Shown piece after piece: positions 59,062 to 64,000 of a stretch of 64,000 nt of DNA (positions are counted from its first letter, which is position 1; each line of letters opens with the position of its first letter). A program made the translations under genes and the position numbers. The notes below the pieces were generated by a model that had not been told where the DNA came from, did no database searches, and saw only the letters and a list, made by a program, of their open reading frames with translations. Source of the stretch: Amycolatopsis azurea DSM 43854 (GTDB taxonomy: Bacteria; Actinomycetota; Actinomycetes; Mycobacteriales; Pseudonocardiaceae); NCBI RefSeq assembly GCF_001995215.1, contig NZ_MUXN01000005.1, positions 248,001 to 312,000 on the forward strand. The letters are read 5' to 3'.

Positions 59062-59703
59062 CTAAGCGCGGGTCAGTCTCGCGAAGGCGACGACGTTGTC
59101 GAGGTAGTTCCCGGTCGAGGAGTCGAAATCCCCGCCGCAGGTGATCAGGCGCAGTTCCGGCTCGGTCGTGTCGCCGTAGACCCGCTCGGTGGGGAAGGAC
59201 GTCTTCGGATGCCGCTCGACGGCGTACACGGTGAACACCGCGGTGACCCCGTCCTCACGGTGGACCAGGGCTTCGTCGCCGGTCCTGAGTTCCTTGAGCC
59301 TGCCGAAGACGCCGGGGATCTTCTTGTAGTCGACGTGCCCGGCGAGGACGGCGGGCCCGATCTCGCCGGGTGCCGGACCGCCGGCGAACCAGCCGGTGGT
59401 GATCGCGTCGCGCGGTACCTGCAGGCTACCGTCACCGGCCAGGCCGAGGTCGACGATCTCGCCGGTGCGGACACCGATCGAGGGGATTTCGAGCGTCGCC
59501 GGTTTCGCGGGCGCGAGCGGCGGGGTGGCGGTGGGCGTGGGTGCCACCGCGGTCACCGTCGATGGTGCCGTAGGTGCCGCCGGTGACGTGATCCTGCCCG
59601 TCGTCGGGGCGGTGCACGCGGTCAGCGCGGCCGCGAGGCCCACCCCGATGAACGTGCCGATGACCAGGGGAAACGGCCATCGGCACCAGGAAGCCCGGGT
59701 CAT
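59062..59703 (-). CDS. Class F sortase
   Basis: A 213-residue membrane-anchored transpeptidase. An N-terminal membrane helix (about 10-32) is followed by a Thr/Pro/Ala-rich stalk (33-68), then the sortase barrel. LAGHVDY (about 119-125) has the catalytic His; LRLITCGGDFD (about 183-193) the nucleophile Cys; the Arg lies in the FARLTR end. Class F sortases join surface proteins to the wall. The ATG overlaps the Excalibur gene stop (ATGA), which makes that protein its likely substrate. Confidence 0.87.
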   Translation of the reverse strand: MTRASWCRWPFPLVIGTFIGVGLAAALTACTAPTTGRITSPAAPTAPSTVTAVAPTPTATPPLAPAKPATLEIPSIGVRTGEIVDLGLAGDGSLQVPRDAITTGWFAGGPAPGEIGPAVLAGHVDYKKIPGVFGRLKELRTGDEALVHREDGVTAVFTVYAVERHPKTSFPTERVYGDTTEPELRLITCGGDFDSSTGNYLDNVVAFARLTRA

Positions 59704-60179
59704 CGCTCGGCACGCCGCCGGAGCAGCAGGGACGCGCCCGTGGCCGACGCGGTCAACAGGACCGTGCCGGTCAGCGCGACCGCACCGATCTCCAGGAGAC
59801 CGCCGTTGGGTTCGGCGGGTTCCCCGCCGCCGGTCGCGACGCCGCCGACGGGCTTGACCTTCACCTGGTCGGCTCTCGCGGGGCCGCCGAAGCGGGATTC
59901 GCAGGCATATCCGTCGTGGTCACCATCGAGCTTGTACGGATCACGCGGGTTCTTCTTGAGTTCGGCCTGCGCGGCCGCCTGCGAGGGGAAATCGGCGCAG
60001 TCCTTGTCGGGGAATTGCGCCGGACCTGTTTCGCAAGCGATTCCGTCGAACCGGAAGCCCTCGCAGCTCTGGTCGGCGACGGCGGGCAGTTCCAGCGCGA
60101 ATGCGACGGAAACCGTTCCGAACAACGAGAATCCGGCGAGTATCACGGCCGTGCCGATGGCTCGACGAACCGAGGACAT
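59700..60179 (-). CDS. Excalibur-domain exported protein, possible sortase substrate
   Basis: A 159-residue protein. Signal peptide 1-28 (ending AFALE), a cysteine-rich first part, an Excalibur calcium-binding-type domain (DCADFPSQAAAQAEL then DGDHDGYACE), a linker, a hydrophobic segment (about 132-152) and a basic end RRRAER. The end has the layout of a sortase sorting signal, but no LPxTG; EPNGG precedes the hydrophobic part. AAAGGA precedes the ATG at 60179. Confidence 0.82.
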   Translation of the reverse strand: MSSVRRAIGTAVILAGFSLFGTVSVAFALELPAVADQSCEGFRFDGIACETGPAQFPDKDCADFPSQAAAQAELKKNPRDPYKLDGDHDGYACESRFGGPARADQVKVKPVGGVATGGGEPAEPNGGLLEIGAVALTGTVLLTASATGASLLLRRRAER

Positions 60180-60291
60180 GCGGAGTCCTTTCGCTGGGAA
60201 TTTCTCTTGAAATCGCGCCTCGGACCCCACTGTTACGGATTAATCCAAAATCCCGAATTGTCACTCGAACGAACGAAAAAGACCGTGAATT

Positions 60292-61452
60292 TCACACGAT
60301 CTGATCGAGGGGAACGTCGAAGGCGACCAGAGTTCCCAGGCTCGGCGACGAATTGATCGAAAAACGCCCGCCGGACGTCGTCGCGCGTTCGGCGAGATGC
60401 CGGAGACCGCGTTTGGCGACCCCTTGCGGGACACCGGATCCGTTGTCCCGCACGCGGAGTTTGACGCCTTCCGCGTCGCGGCTGAGCGTCACGCGGGTCT
60501 CGCTCGCCCCGGAGTGTCTGACCACATTGGACAGTGCTTCGCGCAGCGCGGCGCGGATGTGATCCGCCTGGTCGGCGGGGATGTCGGCGAGTTCTCCCGA
60601 CAGTTCGAGGGTCGGCGGGTAGCCGAGTAGCTCGCCCGCGATGCGCACCTCGCCCCGCGCGGATTCGGCGAGGTCGGTCGCGGTGACGGTCTCGTTCGCC
60701 GGTTCCGGGCTGCGCAGGGCGCGCACGGTGCCGCGGATCTCCTCGATGGTCTGGTCGAGCTGGTCGATCGCCTCGGACAGCCGCGCGCCGTCGGCCTGCG
60801 CGAACCGCTTCCGCATGTTCTTGCGGACGCGGTCGAGCTGCATCCCGGCGCCGTAGAGCCGCTGCACGATGACGTCGTGCAGCTCACGCGCGATGCGTTC
60901 GCGCTCCTGGTACAGGGTCACGCGGTGCCGGGCGTTGGCGCCTTCCGCCAGCGCGAGGACCACGCCCGCCTGCGCCGCGAAGGCGGTGAGCACCTCGACG
61001 GTGCTGGCGGAGAACGGATCCCCGCCGTGGCGGCGGTACACGGTGAGCGCGCCGAGGACGCGTCCGCCCGCGCCGAACGCCGACGCCGCGAAAGGCCCGA
61101 AGCCCTGGAGCTCCGGCGGGACGAACGGCGCCGTGCGGGGATCGACGGTGAAGTCCTCGCTGACGACCGGTTCGCCGCCGCGGGCGACCTGCCCGGCGGC
61201 GGAATCCGCGGAAAAGGCCAGTCCTCGAAGTCCCCGGGTGTCGGCCCCGTGCGCGGCCTCGGCGACCACCTGGCCGTCGTCCGCGCGCACCATGACGAGA
61301 CCGAGGTCGGCCTCGGCCAGTTCGACGGCGCGGGCGACCACGGTCTCCAGCACGTCGCCCGGGTCGTCGCCGGACAGGGCGGTGCCGGTGATCTCGGTGG
61401 CGGCGGACAGTGCGCGCGCGGCAAGTGTGGGGTCCATGAGCGCTATCGACAT
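60292..61452 (-). CDS. GAF-domain sensor histidine kinase, DevS/DosS-like
   Basis: A 386-residue cytosolic HisKA_3 kinase. One GAF domain (about 30-170) precedes the dimerisation helix with the phosphorylated His192 (RERIARELHDVIVQRLYGAGM) and a C-terminal HATPase (DNGSGVP, then RGLRHLAERA). DevS/DosS proteins have two GAF domains with haem in the first; only one is present here, and haem binding cannot be judged. Its ATG shares bases with the cydDC stop (TAATG), tying it to cytochrome bd maturation. The regulator at 56493 is the likely partner. Confidence 0.87.
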   Translation of the reverse strand: MSIALMDPTLAARALSAATEITGTALSGDDPGDVLETVVARAVELAEADLGLVMVRADDGQVVAEAAHGADTRGLRGLAFSADSAAGQVARGGEPVVSEDFTVDPRTAPFVPPELQGFGPFAASAFGAGGRVLGALTVYRRHGGDPFSASTVEVLTAFAAQAGVVLALAEGANARHRVTLYQERERIARELHDVIVQRLYGAGMQLDRVRKNMRKRFAQADGARLSEAIDQLDQTIEEIRGTVRALRSPEPANETVTATDLAESARGEVRIAGELLGYPPTLELSGELADIPADQADHIRAALREALSNVVRHSGASETRVTLSRDAEGVKLRVRDNGSGVPQGVAKRGLRHLAERATTSGGRFSINSSPSLGTLVAFDVPLDQIV

Positions 61453-64000
61453 TAGTCGGCTCCGGCCATCACTCGCGTTGTGACGCGACCCTCACGTACT
61501 TCCAGGATCACGTCGGCGTCGCCCGCTTCGGCGGCGTTGTGCGTGACGTGGACGACGGTTTTCCCGGCGAGCGCCGCACCGAGCCGTTCGCGGACGGTCC
61601 TCGCAGTGGGCTCGTCGAGATGCGCTGTCGGCTCGTCGAGCAGGACGAGGTCGGCTCGCGCCGCGCCGAGCACGGCACGGGCCAGCGCGACCCGCTGCGC
61701 CTGCCCGCCGGACAGCCCGGCACCCGCGCTGTCCAGCATCGTGGTGAGCTCGACGTCTTCGAGAACGGCCTGGTACAAGGCTTTCCGCAGGTCGGCCTCG
61801 GACGCCGTCGGCTGGGCGAGGCGCAGGTTCTCGGCGACGGTGGTCGAGACGAGCATCGGTTCTTGCGGCGCCCAGGCGACATTCTCGGGAACGACGACGT
61901 CACCCTTGCTCGGCTTGAGGAAGCCGAGCAGGGCCGCGACGAGCGTCGACTTCCCGGCGCCGCTCGGGCCGACGACGGCGACGTGCGTGCCGGGCGCGAT
62001 GTCGAGGTCGACACCGGTGAGGACCGGGTGCACCGCGTCGGGCCAGCCGAGGTCCGCGTTCCGGATCCGCACCCCGCCGGTGCCGGGAAGGGAGCTTCGT
62101 TCTTCGTCCTGAACGCCCCTTTCCCGACACTCGGCGAGGCGCAGACGGGCCTGGCGCAGGGTGTCCCAGTGCTGCGCGGCCGGCGGAAGAAGGGAGAAGA
62201 CCTCCGCCAGCGCGAGCGGCACCAAGGCGACCACCGGCGCGAGAACCGGGTCCAGCGCGCCGGCGGCGACGGCGCGCGCGGCGAACCCGGTGCTCACGAC
62301 GGTGGCGGCCCCCGTCGCCAGGATGATCAGGGCGTCGGCCGCTCCGGCGCCGAATGCCTGTCGCCGGGCTTCCGCGGTCAGCGCGGCGTCGGTCGTGGCG
62401 ATCCGTCGGCGTCGCTCTTTGTCGACCCCGTACGCGATCAGTTCGGCGGCGGCTTCGAACAGGCTCAGCACCTGCGCCGACACCGAACGCCGTCCGGCGG
62501 CCAGCGCGCTGGTCGCGCGGCGTTCGGCCCGGAGCGCGAGCAGCGGCGCGAACGCGCACACCAGCACGGCCGCGGCCAGCACGAGTCCGGCTTCGGGCAG
62601 TACGGCGGCCTGGACCGCGACGGCACCGGCGGCCACCAGCGCGACCACGATCAGCGGCGTGATCACCCGGGGCAGCAGGTCTCGCACGGTGTCGGTGTCG
62701 CCGACCAGCCGCCGCTGTTCCTCACCGGCCCGGAGCGCCCGCGCCGGTCCGATCCGCACCAGCGATTCCCACAGCCGGACGCGCAGGCTCCCGGCGATCC
62801 GGAACGCGGCGTCGTGGGTGACCAGCCGTTCGAGGTAACGCAGCCCCGCGCGGCCGAGGCCGAACGTCCGCACGCCGACGATCAGCACCGTCAGGGTCAG
62901 GATCGGCGGCTGCTGCGACGCCTTGGCGATCAGCCAGCCCGAAAGCGCGGTCAGCGCGACCCCGGCGAGCAGGGCGGCGGCGCCGAGCAGCGCACCGCCG
63001 AAGAATCTGGGCCGGAGCAGGTGGCGCCACGGCACCGGCCTGGTCGTCGTCCGCTCGTCCGTCGTGGCGGCTTCTTTCACGAAGTCGGTCGATATGTCGA
63101 CACCGGAGGTGCGTTCGTGTGCGGCGATGATCGCGGCGGCACCGTTGTCGACCGCCCTGCGGACAGCGGCCATGACCAGCCCGGCGTTGACCTCGTCGAG
63201 GTGCGCGGTGGGCTCGTCCAGCAGGAGGAGCCACGCGCCCGACCGGACGCGCACCAAGGCCCGCGCCACCGCGACGCGCTGACGTTGTCCCTGCGACAGC
63301 TTCGCAACCGGCCGTCCGGCCAGCCCGGTCAGCCCGAGTTCGCCGAGGATGTCGTCGTCGCCGACCTCGTCGCGGACCGTGCCCCCGCCGAACACCGGCG
63401 ACTGCGGTACCCAGGCGACGTTCTCGCGCCAGCGGTCGAGGTCGGCGTCGGCGAGGTCGGTACCGCCGACGGTGATCGATCCGTCGTGGGCCTGCACGAA
63501 GCCGAGCAGGACGGCCAGCGTCGTCGACTTGCCGCCACCGCTGGGCGCGCGCAGCCAGGTCAGTTCGCCGGGCCGGACGGAGAACGTCTCGCCGTCGGGC
63601 GCGAACCCGCCGCGCCTCGAGACGCGGAGCACGCCGACGTTGACCTCTCCCTTGACTGGCGTCTCGGAACCGTTGGGCGGTAAGGGTTCCGCGAGTACGT
63701 CCGCGACCCGGCGCACGGCCTCGACGCCGTCTTCACTGGCGTGGAACGCGGCGCCGACCGCGCGCAGCGGCTGGTAGCACTCCGGCACCAGGATCAGGAC
63801 GCCGAGCCCGATGGCCAGCGGCAGGTCGCCGGAGACCAGCCGGACGCCGATGACGACCGCGACCAGCGCGACCGAGAGCGTCGCGATCAGCTCCAGCGCG
63901 AACGCCGAGGCGAACGCGACCTTCAGGGTTTTGAGCGTCGTGCGGCGATGGCGTTCGGAGATCTTCCGCACCGTCTCGGCCTGCGCTTCCGCGCGGCGGA
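61452..64000 (-). CDS. cydDC: Fused CydDC ABC exporter for cytochrome bd assembly (5' end outside window)
   Basis: At least 849 codons, open to the window edge. Two ABC half-transporters are fused: the CydD half (ATPase: PSGGGKST, LSQGQRQRV, LLLLDEPTAHLD) then the CydC half, beginning WRHLLRPRFFGGALLG with six membrane helices and a second ATPase (GPSGAGKSTL, LSGGQAQRV, LVLLDEPTAHLD). CydDC exports thiols such as cysteine and is needed to assemble cytochrome bd oxidase. Fusion of both halves is known from Streptomyces. The first membrane helices of CydD lie outside the window. The stop overlaps the kinase start. Confidence 0.92.
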   Translation of the reverse strand, partial: RRAEAQAETVRKISERHRRTTLKTLKVAFASAFALELIATLSVALVAVVIGVRLVSGDLPLAIGLGVLILVPECYQPLRAVGAAFHASEDGVEAVRRVADVLAEPLPPNGSETPVKGEVNVGVLRVSRRGGFAPDGETFSVRPGELTWLRAPSGGGKSTTLAVLLGFVQAHDGSITVGGTDLADADLDRWRENVAWVPQSPVFGGGTVRDEVGDDDILGELGLTGLAGRPVAKLSQGQRQRVAVARALVRVRSGAWLLLLDEPTAHLDEVNAGLVMAAVRRAVDNGAAAIIAAHERTSGVDISTDFVKEAATTDERTTTRPVPWRHLLRPRFFGGALLGAAALLAGVALTALSGWLIAKASQQPPILTLTVLIVGVRTFGLGRAGLRYLERLVTHDAAFRIAGSLRVRLWESLVRIGPARALRAGEEQRRLVGDTDTVRDLLPRVITPLIVVALVAAGAVAVQAAVLPEAGLVLAAAVLVCAFAPLLALRAERRATSALAAGRRSVSAQVLSLFEAAAELIAYGVDKERRRRIATTDAALTAEARRQAFGAGAADALIILATGAATVVSTGFAARAVAAGALDPVLAPVVALVPLALAEVFSLLPPAAQHWDTLRQARLRLAECRERGVQDEERSSLPGTGGVRIRNADLGWPDAVHPVLTGVDLDIAPGTHVAVVGPSGAGKSTLVAALLGFLKPSKGDVVVPENVAWAPQEPMLVSTTVAENLRLAQPTASEADLRKALYQAVLEDVELTTMLDSAGAGLSGGQAQRVALARAVLGAARADLVLLDEPTAHLDEPTARTVRERLGAALAGKTVVHVTHNAAEAGDADVILEVREGRVTTRVMAGAD

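Noticed and set aside
1-64000. tRNA or rRNA genes, including near serS
   Set aside because: Intergenic spaces are short and I found no cloverleaf with an acceptor stem and TTCGANTC-like arm; a dedicated search was not possible.

Overview
The window comes from a high-GC actinomycete, most likely Amycolatopsis or a close Pseudonocardiaceae relative. Evidence: strong G/C bias at third codon positions, many ATGA/GTGA stop-start overlaps, actinobacterial families (SARP/AfsR regulator, SigE-type sigma factor, DUF3558 and DUF4232 lipoproteins, Septum_form protein, Excalibur protein with a class F sortase, fused CydDC). The gene set plsC-like acyltransferase, serS, septum-formation protein, HEXXH metallopeptidase, phosphoglycerate-mutase-like phosphatase and pheA resembles the Rv3816c to Rv3838c neighbourhood of Mycobacterium tuberculosis. 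This window therefore looks like the equivalent region carrying large insertions. No rRNA, tRNA, CRISPR array or intact transposon was seen.

Positions 1-7316: a partial PlsC-like acyltransferase with a dense operator cluster upstream, then four large polytopic membrane proteins (GT-C-like, WsfD-like, AftB-like, DUF6541) typical of cell-envelope glycan assembly.

Positions 7340-16013 are the most unusual part. A leftward operon encodes an LpxA-type acyltransferase, acyl carrier protein, SDR, AMP ligase, LuxE-like and LuxC-like proteins and a flippase-like membrane protein. A divergent pair encodes a GnnB-like aminotransferase and a GnnA-like dehydrogenase. Together they could make a 3-amino-3-deoxy sugar nucleotide, activate an acyl chain on a dedicated ACP, and attach it with an enzyme that keeps the LpxA catalytic histidines and has Met at the chain-length ruler position. 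This would be a lipid-A-like first step in a Gram-positive. A second leftward operon (18574-22860: aminotransferase, epimerase, GT4 glycosyltransferase, hexapeptide acyltransferase, Uma2-like protein) looks like further glycan assembly. An AfsR-type regulator is divergent from it.

Positions 16060-18461: a small membrane protein, a SigE-type sigma factor with a probable membrane partner, and a CopC-domain protein. Positions 22965-33167: AfsR regulator, PH-domain protein, C45 acyltransferase plus DHA2 exporter, SnoaL-like protein with a TetR regulator (two matching operators), L-2-hydroxyglutarate oxidase, DUF3558 lipoprotein.

Positions 33194-46848: housekeeping core (serS, pheA, coaA, septum-formation and metallopeptidase genes), into which are interleaved a class III aminotransferase, a haloalkane dehalogenase, a DUF350/glutathionylspermidine-synthase-like/DUF1190-like triad, an MFS exporter, a macro-domain protein and others.

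Positions 46849-64000: a 21-bp tandem repeat, two small ORFs, a VapBC-type toxin-antitoxin pair, two distantly related hypothetical proteins (one flanked by a 22-bp direct repeat), a SWIM-associated-type helical protein, a truncated sensor, a MazG-like pyrophosphohydrolase, a secreted M14 peptidase, a NarL/DevR-type response regulator, a secreted HAD phosphatase, a histidine-phosphatase relative, sortase F with an Excalibur protein, and a GAF histidine kinase translationally coupled to the fused cydDC gene that runs off the right edge.
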